Positions 44,657-53,461 of a DNA stretch of 64,000 nucleotides are shown piece by piece. The notes below the pieces were generated by a model. It was not told the origin of the DNA. It saw nothing but the letters and a program-made list of their open reading frames with translations, and searched no databases. The number at the start of each line of letters is the position of its first letter. The stretch's first letter is position 1. Both the position numbers and the translations under genes were made by a program. Location of the stretch: assembly GCF_046115505.1 (NCBI RefSeq), contig NZ_CP170736.1, positions 372,001 through 436,000 on the forward strand, given 5' to 3'. The stretch is from Dellaglioa kimchii. GTDB lineage: Bacteria > Bacillota > Bacilli > Lactobacillales > Lactobacillaceae.

Positions 44657-45022
44657 TTATTTAAAATTTGATAATAAAGGATAGAATGCTGCTAAAATTA
44701 AAAAAAAGGAAAGAATAATGATTAGAATAGTTTGACGGCGATTACCATGATGTAAGAATAAGTTTAAACATGAGGTAACAGCAATGTAACTACCAAGTAT
44801 CATCAAAAAGATAAATGTATCTGTAATAGGATTTAAAATAATAAGCGAAAAAAGTCCCAGTATCAATAGCCAGTTACGACTATTTTTTTCCCAGGCTAAC
44901 GAGCCAAAAAAAAGTGACTTATATGAAAATTTTCGACGTTTTTTTTTCGTAAATGTAGAAATATAAATAATAGTGGTCATGATAAACCAAATGGAAAGAA
45001 TGAATGGACCGAGATATTGCAT
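44657..45022 (-). CDS. Small unrecognised membrane protein
   Basis: I do not recognise this 121-residue protein. It has about four membrane segments (roughly 3-22, 48-64, 67-90, 97-117) and a very basic loop between the first two (TKKKRRKFSYKS), so the loop is probably cytoplasmic. ACGGAG precedes the ATG. Its start lies 18 bases after the nucleoside hydrolase gene, so the two are likely cotranscribed. Context alone does not reveal a job. Confidence 0.75.
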   Translation of the reverse strand: MQYLGPFILSIWFIMTTIIYISTFTKKKRRKFSYKSLFFGSLAWEKNSRNWLLILGLFSLIILNPITDTFIFLMILGSYIAVTSCLNLFLHHGNRRQTILIIILSFFLILAAFYPLLSNFK

Positions 45023-45040
45023 AAGTAAACTCCGTTAAAT

Positions 45041-46000
45041 TTAATTTTTTGAAAATAAAGTTGATAAACGTGTCATAAAAGTCGATAAGAATCTTTCGGT
45101 TTCAACGGCAACAGCGACAACCGTTGTTGCTTGATTTGAATTTAGGCGTGTCTCGTCACCGATTGTACGTCCAGAAAAAGGCGCTTCTGTGTCAACTTTC
45201 ATATTGATAGGTAAAGTAGTAACTAAAGATGCATCTATAGCAACGGCAACAGCTAAGGGGTCATGCAAAGCACAGCCGTCTAAATTTGTTTTTAGGTTTG
45301 CATAGGCGTTAATATAGTAATCAACAATATCGGCGAAAGCTCGACTTGATGGACTGTCAATTTCACGCCATAGCTCTGTTTCTTTTTTTGTTAAAAGTGT
45401 TTTAAGTGTTACGTCTAGACCTACCATTGTAATAGGCAATTTACTTTGGAATACTTCATTTGCGGCTTCTGGATCTTGATTAATATTTGCTTCAGCAACG
45501 GCAGTTACATTTCCAGGGATTGTTAAAGCACCACCCATTAAAACGACTTTACCAATTAATGTTTCAATTTTAGGATCTTTTTTTATGGCTAATGATAAGT
45601 TCGTTAATGGACCAGTAGGCACAATAATTAAATCTGATTGAAATTCATGTGCAGAATCGATAATAAAATCGATTCCAGATTCTGAGGCGTATGGTCGGCT
45701 TGATTTAGGGATTTTTATGTCACCTAAACCATTCATACCATGTATTTCTTGGCTTATTTCTAAAGTATCAAAAGATTGAGTCGTGATTGAATGTTTCTCA
45801 CCAAGATAAACTGGAATATTTGATTCACCTAATAAATTAAGTAAGTTCAAACTGTTTTGAACACCAGCTAGCATTTGCAGGTTACCGTAAGAACCTACAA
45901 TACCAATTAAATCAATTTCGGTACTAGCGAGAGCATAGGCAATAGCCAATGCATCGTCAATACCAGTGTCTAAATCCAAAATCATTTTCTTTCTTCCCAT
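45041..46000 (-). CDS. Inosine/uridine-preferring nucleoside hydrolase (IunH family)
   Basis: Splits ribonucleosides into ribose and base for salvage. The calcium-binding aspartate cluster DLDTGIDDALA (about 8-18) and the second Asp site in HDPLAVAVAID (about 240-250) mark the family, as does GPLTNLSLA. Length 319 residues. Which nucleosides it prefers is not clear from sequence. GGGGAGG precedes the ATG. First gene of a two-gene unit with the small membrane protein. A cre-like sequence lies at 46057-46071 upstream. Confidence 0.92.
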   Translation of the reverse strand: MGRKKMILDLDTGIDDALAIAYALASTEIDLIGIVGSYGNLQMLAGVQNSLNLLNLLGESNIPVYLGEKHSITTQSFDTLEISQEIHGMNGLGDIKIPKSSRPYASESGIDFIIDSAHEFQSDLIIVPTGPLTNLSLAIKKDPKIETLIGKVVLMGGALTIPGNVTAVAEANINQDPEAANEVFQSKLPITMVGLDVTLKTLLTKKETELWREIDSPSSRAFADIVDYYINAYANLKTNLDGCALHDPLAVAVAIDASLVTTLPINMKVDTEAPFSGRTIGDETRLNSNQATTVVAVAVETERFLSTFMTRLSTLFSKN

Positions 46001-46048
46001 AAATAAAACCTCCCCAATATTTTAATAACCTTAGTTTACCAAAAAAAG

Positions 46049-46071
46049 CGATAAATTGTTATCGTTTTCCT
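46049..46071 (-). promoter_or_regulatory. Palindrome and cre-like site upstream of the nucleoside hydrolase
   Basis: CGATAA (46049-46054) and TTATCG (46059-46064) form a six-base inverted repeat. Overlapping it, the minus strand reads AGGAAAACGATAACA (46057-46071), one mismatch from the cre consensus. It lies about 50-70 bases upstream of the start codon; a CcpA or dedicated repressor site is plausible. Confidence 0.4.
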
Positions 46072-46172
46072 CTTTAATTAATGCATGAATGAATGCAATG
46101 CTTTATAATAAACTTTGAGAACTAAACAAAATTTGATGTAATTTAAATTTATTTAAAATATGAGGTGATAGT

Positions 46173-46661
46173 ATGGCACAAGAAACATTGTTTGATTATT
46201 TAAAGAAGGAATTACCAAAAATTGATTTTGATGGTGATATTGTATTAGATTGGCAGAAAAAGGATCATACATTTACAGTAGATCTCACATTTTATGCTGA
46301 GAATAAGTCACAACAAGCAATTCTTGATATTGAAGGTGTTAACTCAGAATTACCCATTATTTCATTTGGGGATGCTATATTACTCTATGATGAAGAACGT
46401 TTTGACTCAAAGGAAGTTGAAAAAGAGTATTTAACAACATTACCCTTTCAAGGGAAATCGGGTTGGGAACGCTCAGAGGCAGCAGCATTTATTAACTATT
46501 TACAAATTGTACTAGACAATGGTCAAAGTGATTTATTAGATTTTTTGAATGATGATGATGCTGAATTCTTTGAACTAAGTTGGTCAGCTAGCGATTTTGA
46601 AAAAATTCAAAAAGCACAAGGTACAGAAAAAAGTATGCGATTAATTTATCCAAAATTTTAG
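46173..46661 (+). CDS. DUF3013 family protein
   Basis: A 162-residue acidic, soluble protein that looks like the DUF3013 family of Lactobacillales, which is often found directly upstream of prmA. Visible features are the N-terminal TLFDYLKKELPKIDFDGD, a central FGDAILLYDEERFD and the acidic DFLNDDDAEFFELSW. No catalytic motif is known to me. TGAGGTGA precedes the ATG. It is separated by only 12 bases from prmA and so probably shares its mRNA. Confidence 0.8.
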   Translation: MAQETLFDYLKKELPKIDFDGDIVLDWQKKDHTFTVDLTFYAENKSQQAILDIEGVNSELPIISFGDAILLYDEERFDSKEVEKEYLTTLPFQGKSGWERSEAAAFINYLQIVLDNGQSDLLDFLNDDDAEFFELSWSASDFEKIQKAQGTEKSMRLIYPKF

Positions 46662-46673
46662 GAGGATTTCAAT

Positions 46674-47621
46674 TTGAAATGGACAGAAGTAAGTATCTCA
46701 ACAAGTAGTGAAGCTGTAGAAGCGGTTTCTAATATTTTAATTGAAAGTGGTGCTGAAGGTGTCCAAATTGATGATTCAAAAGATTTTGAAAAATTAATGC
46801 AGGGTAATTTAGACGGGAACGATTTTACATCTGTTGAGCACCAAAATGATGGAGCAAAGATTTCTGCTTTTTTCCCAGAAACTATTTTTATTCCTGAAAT
46901 ATTGCCAACTATACAGAGTAGGGTTAATCAATTAGCTGATTTTGGACTTAATCCGGGACGTGGTCTGATTGAATTGAATGAAGTGGATGACCAAGGTTGG
47001 GGATTGGAATGGCAACAATACTACCATCCGGTTAGAGTTACCCGATTCCTAACAATAGTACCAAGTTGGGAGAAATATCAGGTGGTCCAACCTGATGAAA
47101 AAGTGATACGTTTAGACCCTGGTAAAGCATTCGGTACAGGAACACATCCCACAACCCGGCTAGCTTTGGTAGCACTAGAGCAAGTAATACGTGGAAATGA
47201 ATCTATGATTGATGTTGGAACAGGTTCAGGTGTTTTAAGTATTGCTGCAAAACATCTTGGTGTTGGTCATATTGATGCGTATGATTTGGACGATATTGCA
47301 GTAGATGCTGCCGTATTAAATTTCAACTTAAATCCAATTGCAAATCAGATACATGTAGCAGCTAATGATTTACTAAATGGTATTGATAATAAGGTTGATT
47401 TAATTGTGGCTAATATTTTGTCCGAAATTATTGTACCGTTAATTCCGCAAGCTAGAAGAAATTTAAATCCAGGTGGCCATTTTGTGACATCTGGGATTAT
47501 TGCAGATAAAGTCGATTTAATCAAGGAGTCACTGGTAACTGGTGGATTTGAAATACAACAGATTTTAAATATGGGTGACTGGTTCTCAATTATTGCAGTT
47601 AAAATGGATTTGGAAGGTTAG
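46674..47621 (+). CDS. prmA: Ribosomal protein L11 methyltransferase
   Basis: Trimethylates lysines of ribosomal protein L11. In 315 residues: N-terminal L11-recognition domain (1-100) and SAM-dependent methyltransferase with DPGKAFGTGTHPTT (about 158-171), DVGTGSGVLSIAA (about 182) and VANILSEIIV (about 244). The start is TTG, supported by AGGAGG eight bases upstream. It is followed nine bases later by rsmE; prmA-rsmE is a widespread pair. Confidence 0.95.
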   Translation: MKWTEVSISTSSEAVEAVSNILIESGAEGVQIDDSKDFEKLMQGNLDGNDFTSVEHQNDGAKISAFFPETIFIPEILPTIQSRVNQLADFGLNPGRGLIELNEVDDQGWGLEWQQYYHPVRVTRFLTIVPSWEKYQVVQPDEKVIRLDPGKAFGTGTHPTTRLALVALEQVIRGNESMIDVGTGSGVLSIAAKHLGVGHIDAYDLDDIAVDAAVLNFNLNPIANQIHVAANDLLNGIDNKVDLIVANILSEIIVPLIPQARRNLNPGGHFVTSGIIADKVDLIKESLVTGGFEIQQILNMGDWFSIIAVKMDLEG

Positions 47622-47630
47622 GTAGTAAAG

Positions 47631-48359
47631 ATGCAGAGATATTTTTTGAAATCTGATGAGTTAATTTTAACAGATGAGGATTTTCATCATGCAATTAAAG
47701 TTATGCGTTTGGCTGTTGGTGATCAAGTTGAACTCGTTAAGCAATCAACAGAGGTTGTTGTTGCAAAGATGAAACAGGTTACTGAAAGTTCAGCTACTTT
47801 TGATTATCAAAAAACAGTAGAAACATTAGTTGAGTTGCCAGTAGAAGTAACAATTGCGTCGGCTCTTTCAAAAAAAGATAAGGCAGACTGGATTGTACAA
47901 AAAGGTACAGAAATGGGGGCTGCCCATTTTATATTTTTTAATAGTGATTTTTCTATTGCAAAATGGGATCAAAAAAAGCAGGCTAAAAAAATTGAACGTT
48001 TACAAAAAATTGCTAAGGGTGCTGCAGAACAAGCACATCGAACTAAAATTCCAACGATTTCATACGCTAAAAAAATTGATGAGATATTTCAACAATCTTA
48101 TGATATTCAGATTGTTGCATATGAAGAATCTGCTAAACAAGGTGAGGTTAGCCAACTAAAAAAATCATTTGATTTGATTGAACCTAATCAAAATATGATT
48201 GCGGTATTTGGTTCAGAGGGTGGTATTTCAAAATCAGAAATTGATAAGTTAGCTACGGCTGGTTATCAAAAGGTAGGCTTAGGACCTAGAATTTTACGTG
48301 CAGAGACTGCTCCGTTATACTTATTAGCGAGCCTTTCATTTGTTAGTGAATTAAGTTAA
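47631..48359 (+). CDS. rsmE: 16S rRNA m3U1498 methyltransferase
   Basis: Knotted (SPOUT) methyltransferase acting on U1498 of 16S rRNA. N-terminal PUA-like domain with FHHAIKVMRL (about 18-27), C-terminal trefoil knot with FGSEGGISKSEI (about 194-205) and LGPRILRAETAPL (about 219-231). Length 242 residues. The ribosome binding site is weak (AGGTAG). It follows prmA directly. Confidence 0.95.
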   Translation: MQRYFLKSDELILTDEDFHHAIKVMRLAVGDQVELVKQSTEVVVAKMKQVTESSATFDYQKTVETLVELPVEVTIASALSKKDKADWIVQKGTEMGAAHFIFFNSDFSIAKWDQKKQAKKIERLQKIAKGAAEQAHRTKIPTISYAKKIDEIFQQSYDIQIVAYEESAKQGEVSQLKKSFDLIEPNQNMIAVFGSEGGISKSEIDKLATAGYQKVGLGPRILRAETAPLYLLASLSFVSELS

Positions 48360-48366
48360 GTAAGGC

Positions 48367-48717
48367 ATGAGAAAACGAAATGAGGAAATATTTTTGAAAA
48401 ATTTTCTAAGCATAACAGCTGCATGGTACTTAACGGTAAGTATTGCCATCGGAATTGTGGTCCCGATGGTACTGACCTTAGTTAATGCAAACGATGTTAT
48501 AAAAATTGGTGTTTCTTTATTTATAGTAAATGTCATTTTTTCTATCATTATTGGTGTTATTATTGGTAGAAATGATCATAGTTTGATTTTTAACTTTTTC
48601 TTTCCAGTTATTTTTGCAATAGGTGTGTTGTGCCATTTATTTCAAAGTACCACTATCTTTTTTGCAATTATTTATCTTTGTTTATCATTATTAACATGGG
48701 GAATTTCAAAAAAATAA
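48367..48717 (+). CDS. Small hypothetical membrane protein
   Basis: Up to 116 residues with about four membrane segments covering most of the protein and a short basic N-terminus; resembles DUF3021-type small membrane proteins in layout, but I cannot assign it. The ATG at 48367 has no good ribosome binding site. A TTG at 48394 has GAGG eight bases upstream and would give a 107-residue protein starting MKNFLSITAA; this may be the true start. It sits seven bases after rsmE. Confidence 0.65.
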   Translation: MRKRNEEIFLKNFLSITAAWYLTVSIAIGIVVPMVLTLVNANDVIKIGVSLFIVNVIFSIIIGVIIGRNDHSLIFNFFFPVIFAIGVLCHLFQSTTIFFAIIYLCLSLLTWGISKK

Positions 48718-48742
48718 TACAAATACTTTATGAATACATGAG

Positions 48743-48775
48743 TACGCGGACTGCATTATGGAATCGCGTATTTTT
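48743..48775 (+). terminator. Weak terminator before relA
   Basis: TACGCG (48743-48748) pairs with CGCGTA (48765-48770) around a 16-base loop, followed by five Ts. Confidence 0.5.
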
Positions 48776-48802
48776 ATTTTATATAAAAAGAGGTGTGTAG
48801 AT

Positions 48803-51031
48803 ATGACAAAAGAAGAAATGTGGAGTGCTAGAGACGTTTTGGAAATCGTTGAAAGCTATATGAATGAAGAACACGTTGCATTTGTACAAAAAGCATGTGA
48901 TTTTGCTACCTATGTTCATAAGAATCAATATCGTAAGTCTGGCGAACCATATATAATGCACCCAATACAAGTTGCTGGTATTCTTGCAGAATTAAAAATG
49001 GATCCGGAGACTGTTAGTGCAGGATTTTTACATGATGTTGTTGAAGACACACCAGTTACTTTAGGTGATGTAGGCGAACTTTTTGGTAAAGATGTGCAAG
49101 TAATTGTTGATGGTGTAACAAAATTAGGTCAAATTCAATATAAATCTCATCAAGAGCAATTAGCTGAAAATCATCGTAAATTATTGTTAGCGATGTCTAA
49201 AGATTTACGTGTTATTATTGTGAAATTAGCAGATAGGTTACATAATATGCGTACGTTAAAACACTTACGTCCAGATAAGCAACGACGAATTGCAAATGAA
49301 ACGTTAGAAATATATGCACCATTGGCAGACCGTTTAGGTATTAGTACGATTAAGTGGGAATTAGAAGATAGTTCATTACGTTACCTGAACCCCCAACAAT
49401 ACTATCGAATTGTTCATTTGATGAATTCTAAACGTGAAGAACGTGAGGCTTATATTTCTGGAGCTATTGAAGAAATAAAAGTTTCCATTAGTGATTTAAA
49501 AGTTTCAAGCGAAATTTATGGGCGACCAAAGCATTTGTATTCCGTCTATAAAAAGATGAAAGACCAACATAAACAATTCTCTCAAATTTATGACCTCCTG
49601 GCTGTTAGAGTAATTGTTGGATCAATTAAAGATTGTTATGCGGTACTTGGGGCAATACATTCTAGATGGAAACCGATGCCTGGAAGATTTAAAGACTATA
49701 TTGCGATTCCAAAGGCTAACTTGTACCAGTCTCTGCATACAACTGTTGTCGGACCAGAGGGACGTCCTTTTGAAGTTCAAATTAGAACAAAAGAGATGCA
49801 TGAAATAGCTGAATTTGGTGTAGCAGCACATTGGGCTTACAAAGAAGGTGTGAAAGAGAAAGTTCAGCAAGATGACGCGGGTACAAAATTAAATTGGTTT
49901 AAAGAAATTATTGAATTACAAGATGAGACTGATGATGCTTCTGCTTTTATGGAAAGTGTTAAAGGCGATATCTTTGGTGATCGCGTTTATGTCTTCACAC
50001 CTAAAGGTGATGTTTTTGAATTACCCAAAGGTGCAGGACCACTTGATATGGCCTACAGTATTCATACTGAAATTGGACATCATACAACGGGTGCAAAAGT
50101 TAACGGAAAGATTGTGCCATTAGATTATCAAGTCAAAAATGGAGACATTGTTGATATCTTAACTAGTAAAAGTTCAATAGGACCAAGCCGTGATTGGGTT
50201 AATTTGGTGCATACAAATAAAGCTAGAAATAAAATTAAACACTTCTTCAAACTACAAGATCGTGTTGCTAATGCAGCTAAGGGTGAAGACTTGTTGACGA
50301 TGCAATTAATTGATTTAGGATTTGATCCTAAAAAAGTCATTACAAAAGAAAATATGAAGCAGCTTTTGGATAAAAGACAATTGTCTGAATCAGATGACTT
50401 GTATGCTGCAATTGGATTTGGAGAGGTAGCAACGTTAGGTGTTGCCAATGCTTTAACGGAAGATATTCGCTCTAAAGAAGAAGAAGTTCGACAGGTTAAT
50501 GAGCAGAAGGCAATCCTTGAAGAACATAAAGAAATGAAAAAACCAGATGTATCTGAAAAAAATCGTAAAAGTAGCCATGATGGTGGTGTTGTAATTGATG
50601 GCGTCGATAACTTACTTGTTCGATTAAGTCATTGCTGTAATCCTATTCCAGGAGATGACATTATTGGTTATATTACAAAGGGGCGTGGTGTTTCAGTTCA
50701 TAGAACTGAATGTCCTAATGTTATTAAAGCTGAAGAGTCCGGGGAAAGAATTATTAGTGTTAAATGGGATAAAACCATGGATGATAAATCTAATTATCAA
50801 TCTGATTTGGAAATCCAAGGGTACAATCGTTCTGGACTTTTGAATGATATTTTACAATCATTGAATAATACAACTAAGCAATTAAGCTCAGTTAATGGCC
50901 GTGTTGATAATAATAAAATTGCGACAATGGATGTTTCAGTTGGCGTAAAAGATATTGTTCAATTAGAAAGAATTATGGAAACTTTGAAAAGTGTTGAAGA
51001 CGTTTATGCTGTTAAAAGGAAAATTCATTAA
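48803..51031 (+). CDS. relA: Bifunctional (p)ppGpp synthetase/hydrolase (Rel/RSH)
   Basis: Makes and degrades the alarmone (p)ppGpp. Domains in 742 residues: HD hydrolase with FLHDVVEDT (about 74-82), synthetase with YGRPKHLYSVYKKM (about 239), TGS with VFTPKGDVFELP (about 396), zinc-finger/CC region with HCCNPIPGDDI (about 611) and C-terminal ACT (about 665-742). Both active sites look intact, so this is the long bifunctional Rel. ATG 48803 is chosen for GAGGTG upstream; an earlier in-frame ATG at 48758 lies in the terminator. dtd follows 24 bases later, the standard rel-dtd order. Confidence 0.97.
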   Translation: MTKEEMWSARDVLEIVESYMNEEHVAFVQKACDFATYVHKNQYRKSGEPYIMHPIQVAGILAELKMDPETVSAGFLHDVVEDTPVTLGDVGELFGKDVQVIVDGVTKLGQIQYKSHQEQLAENHRKLLLAMSKDLRVIIVKLADRLHNMRTLKHLRPDKQRRIANETLEIYAPLADRLGISTIKWELEDSSLRYLNPQQYYRIVHLMNSKREEREAYISGAIEEIKVSISDLKVSSEIYGRPKHLYSVYKKMKDQHKQFSQIYDLLAVRVIVGSIKDCYAVLGAIHSRWKPMPGRFKDYIAIPKANLYQSLHTTVVGPEGRPFEVQIRTKEMHEIAEFGVAAHWAYKEGVKEKVQQDDAGTKLNWFKEIIELQDETDDASAFMESVKGDIFGDRVYVFTPKGDVFELPKGAGPLDMAYSIHTEIGHHTTGAKVNGKIVPLDYQVKNGDIVDILTSKSSIGPSRDWVNLVHTNKARNKIKHFFKLQDRVANAAKGEDLLTMQLIDLGFDPKKVITKENMKQLLDKRQLSESDDLYAAIGFGEVATLGVANALTEDIRSKEEEVRQVNEQKAILEEHKEMKKPDVSEKNRKSSHDGGVVIDGVDNLLVRLSHCCNPIPGDDIIGYITKGRGVSVHRTECPNVIKAEESGERIISVKWDKTMDDKSNYQSDLEIQGYNRSGLLNDILQSLNNTTKQLSSVNGRVDNNKIATMDVSVGVKDIVQLERIMETLKSVEDVYAVKRKIH

Positions 51032-51055
51032 TTTTCTAATGGAGGTACTAAAGAA

Positions 51056-51502
51056 GTGAAAATTGTTGTTCAACGTGTTAAAAAGGCAAGTGTTTCGGTA
51101 AATGGTCAGGTATTAAATCAGATTAATGTAGGATATCTCTTATTGGTGGGATTTAAGACGGGTGATACATCTACTGAGATAGATTATATGGTAAAAAAAA
51201 TCTCTAATTCCAGATTATTTGAAGATGATATGGGAAAAATGAATTTAAGTATTCAAGAAATAAATGGAGAAATTCTATCTATTTCACAATTTACTTTGTA
51301 CGCGTCAACAAAAAAAGGGAATAGACCAAGCTTTACAGATTCTGAAGAACCTAATTTAGCTGAGGAACATTATGATGAATTTAATCAAAAATTGGCTGAA
51401 ATAGTAACTATTGTTAAACCAGGTCAATTTGGATCAGATATGGATGTTGAACTTATAAATGATGGACCAGTAACAATTATTTTTGATACAGAGAAAAAAT
51501 AA
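51056..51502 (+). CDS. dtd: D-aminoacyl-tRNA deacylase
   Basis: Removes D-amino acids (and glycine from tRNA-Ala) that were wrongly attached to tRNA. The 148-residue protein shows the two active-site motifs SQFTLYA (about 78-84) and the NDGPVTI cross-subunit Gly-Pro near residue 138. The start codon is GTG, with GGAGGT about ten bases upstream. It follows relA and ends at a terminator. Confidence 0.96.
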   Translation: MKIVVQRVKKASVSVNGQVLNQINVGYLLLVGFKTGDTSTEIDYMVKKISNSRLFEDDMGKMNLSIQEINGEILSISQFTLYASTKKGNRPSFTDSEEPNLAEEHYDEFNQKLAEIVTIVKPGQFGSDMDVELINDGPVTIIFDTEKK

Positions 51503-51504
51503 AG

Positions 51505-51537
51505 GATGTATTAGAATCAACTCTAATACATCTTTTT
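51505..51537 (+). terminator. Terminator of relA-dtd
   Basis: A perfect 11-bp stem (51505-51515 with 51522-51532), six-base loop, five Ts. Confidence 0.9.
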
Positions 51538-51565
51538 GGTGTAAAGAATATTTGGAGGGTATAAA

Positions 51566-52189
51566 ATGATAAATAATTATTTTTGGGACTTTGATGGGAC
51601 GCTTTTTGATACTTATCCTGAGATGGTTAAGGCATTTCAAGAAGCGTTACGTTTACAAAATGTAATTGCGACTAGAACAGAAATTTATAAAATTATGCGA
51701 GAAAAATCTGTTAGACAAGCAATTCAAATTTATCAAGAAACAAATTTGAATTTAGATGTTGAACAATTGAGGGTAAGCTATGATGATTTAGAAAGACAGA
51801 GTCAAAAAAATACAAAATTATTTCCTGGTGCAAAAGAAGTTTGTAAATGGGTGGTTGATAATGGTGGGCAAAACTTTTTATTAACCCATAGGGATCAAAG
51901 CGCAATTGATATGCTTAGGGAAACACATATTATTCATTTGTTTTCAGATTTTGTTACTTCAGATCAAAAATTTCCAAGGAAACCTAATCCAGCGTCACTT
52001 AATTATCTTGTAGAAAAAAATGCAGTTGATTACCAGAAAGCAGCAATGATTGGTGATCGGGAGTTGGATATTGCTGCAGGGCATAATGCAGGTATGAAGG
52101 GATATTTATTTGATTTTGATCAAATGATTTCAACAGTTGAAAAACCAGATAAGCGTGTATTGAAATTAATTGATTTAATACAAAAATAA
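51566..52189 (+). CDS. HAD-superfamily hydrolase (phosphoglycolate phosphatase-like)
   Basis: Soluble phosphatase of 207 residues. The HAD motifs are FWDFDGTLFDT (about 5-15), LLTHRD with Thr (about 110), the lysine in KFPRKPNP and IGDRELDIAAG (about 158-168). A four-helix cap (about 17-85) makes it subclass IA. The substrate is unknown; phosphoglycolate or sugar phosphates are usual for the group. GGAGGG precedes the ATG. It is convergent with the amidase across a shared terminator. Confidence 0.9.
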   Translation: MINNYFWDFDGTLFDTYPEMVKAFQEALRLQNVIATRTEIYKIMREKSVRQAIQIYQETNLNLDVEQLRVSYDDLERQSQKNTKLFPGAKEVCKWVVDNGGQNFLLTHRDQSAIDMLRETHIIHLFSDFVTSDQKFPRKPNPASLNYLVEKNAVDYQKAAMIGDRELDIAAGHNAGMKGYLFDFDQMISTVEKPDKRVLKLIDLIQK

Positions 52190-52216
52190 GACAATGATTA
52201 ACTATCATTGTCTTAT
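52188..52216. terminator. Bidirectional terminator between HAD gene and amidase
   Basis: AAGACAATGAT (52188-52198) pairs perfectly with ATCATTGTCTT (52204-52214) around five bases; it overlaps the ends of both convergent genes. Confidence 0.85.
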
Positions 52217-53070
52217 TTATTTTGGATATAATTTGTTAAACCTTCAACGACTGATTTTGCTGTTTTTTCTTGAAAGCTGCTACTTTGGATTAACTTAAAG
52301 TCATATTTTGTATTAATGTACCCTAATTCTAGTAAGACGGATGGTTGTGTATTATCTCTTAGAACAAGAAAATCGCCAAATTCCGTTCCACGATTATCAA
52401 GACCGGTATCGTTTAATTCGGCATTTATTGAATTTGCAAGTGCTAAATCAGCTGTCTTATTATAGTAGTAACTTGTTAAACCAGTTGCTTCATCATCATT
52501 AGGCGATGAATCAAAATGGAAACTAATAAATGCATCTGCATTATTTGATTCTGCAAGTTTAGCGCGTGGGGCTAAATCTACATACGAATCAGAGTCTCGT
52601 GTTAAAATCACATTGGCGCCACGTTTCTTAAGAAGATAAGCTACTTTTTTTACAATTTGAAGCGTGTAGATTTTTTCTTGTTTATCTTTGATTGAAAGTG
52701 CACCTGAATCGTTACCGCCATGTCCGGGATCTAAAACAATCGTTGCTTCAGATAATTTAGTCACTTTGGCATTTTTTTTAGAAAGAATCCAGTTTGCTAC
52801 CCAACCTTTTTTAGTATTTGGCAAACTTACGTATGACCAATTATTTTTTTCTCGAATAATTGTAATACGCTCACCTTTTTTAAGAGTGTCTAACACTTTA
52901 TTTGACGTACTTGGGCCGGTACGTACATTAATATTGTCAGATGTAACAACAGTTTCTTTTAAATAAGTTGTCGTTTTTACAATACCTAAACATAGGGTAC
53001 AAAAAATGATGATTAATAAAATGACTCTTGGCCAGTTTATGCTGAATCCATGTTTTCTCTTTGTTGACAT
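52213..53070 (-). CDS. N-acetylmuramoyl-L-alanine amidase with SH3b domain
   Basis: Peptidoglycan hydrolase, membrane-anchored outside the cell. Residues 13-32 form one hydrophobic signal-anchor; SH3b wall-binding domain at about 38-95 (NVRTGPSTSNKVLDTLKKG, KKGWVANW); Amidase_3 catalytic domain from about 107, with zinc ligands in LDPGHGGNDSGA, the Glu in KIYTLQI region, and HFDSS, and the late LLELGYI. Length 285 residues. AAAGGAG precedes the ATG. The gene is often found near dtd and hisS in lactobacilli, so the location is normal. Confidence 0.93.
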   Translation of the reverse strand: MSTKRKHGFSINWPRVILLIIIFCTLCLGIVKTTTYLKETVVTSDNINVRTGPSTSNKVLDTLKKGERITIIREKNNWSYVSLPNTKKGWVANWILSKKNAKVTKLSEATIVLDPGHGGNDSGALSIKDKQEKIYTLQIVKKVAYLLKKRGANVILTRDSDSYVDLAPRAKLAESNNADAFISFHFDSSPNDDEATGLTSYYYNKTADLALANSINAELNDTGLDNRGTEFGDFLVLRDNTQPSVLLELGYINTKYDFKLIQSSSFQEKTAKSVVEGLTNYIQNK

Positions 53071-53174
53071 TTATGTACTCCTTTAACTATAGATATTGAA
53101 TCTAAATAATAGTATACCAAATATTTGTTCAATAGTAAGAATCAAATTTAATAATATTGTAAGTTAAGCTGTAC

Positions 53175-53209
53175 TTGACTTTAGAGAGTTACTCGAGTAA
53201 CTTTATAAT
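53175..53209 (+). promoter_or_regulatory. hisS promoter region with 16-nt palindrome
   Basis: TATAAT lies at 53204-53209. TTGACT (53175-53180) is 23 bases upstream, too far for a normal promoter; TTAGAG (53181-53186) is at 17 bases but weak. Between them AGTTACTCGAGTAACT (53187-53202) is a perfect palindrome, a likely protein-binding site. Confidence 0.5.
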
Positions 53210-53224
53210 TAATAAAATATTAAA

Positions 53225-53430
53225 ACCGATGAAAAAGAAATTAAGTTAGTTAAATGTGTAGAGAGTGAATAATTTGCTGAAATATTCACCATTTTTGCTA
53301 ACCGAAAGACACTTTTGAGGTGCGTGTGGTTAAATCACATGTCGTTTAAGTTGCGTTAAGCTATTAGTAAAAAATTAAGGTGGTACCGTGCAAAAGCACC
53401 CTTGTCGTATTTAGATGAGGGTGCTTTTTT
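53225..53430 (+). promoter_or_regulatory. T-box riboswitch controlling hisS-aspS
   Basis: Leader RNA that senses uncharged tRNA. Stem I is closed by GTTAG (53245-53249) and CTAAC (53298-53302) and has the AGAGAG bulge and an inner stem GTGAATA/TATTCAC. His codons CAC (53287-53289) and CAT (53290-53292) lie on its right side, one of which is the probable specifier. The T-box consensus AAGGTGGTACCGTGC is at 53377-53391. The terminator stem is 53392-53402 with 53418-53428, followed by Ts. Genes downstream, hisS and aspS, fit a histidine specifier. Confidence 0.93.
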
Positions 53431-53461
53431 GTATATAATGCCACAAATAGGAGGATTTATA

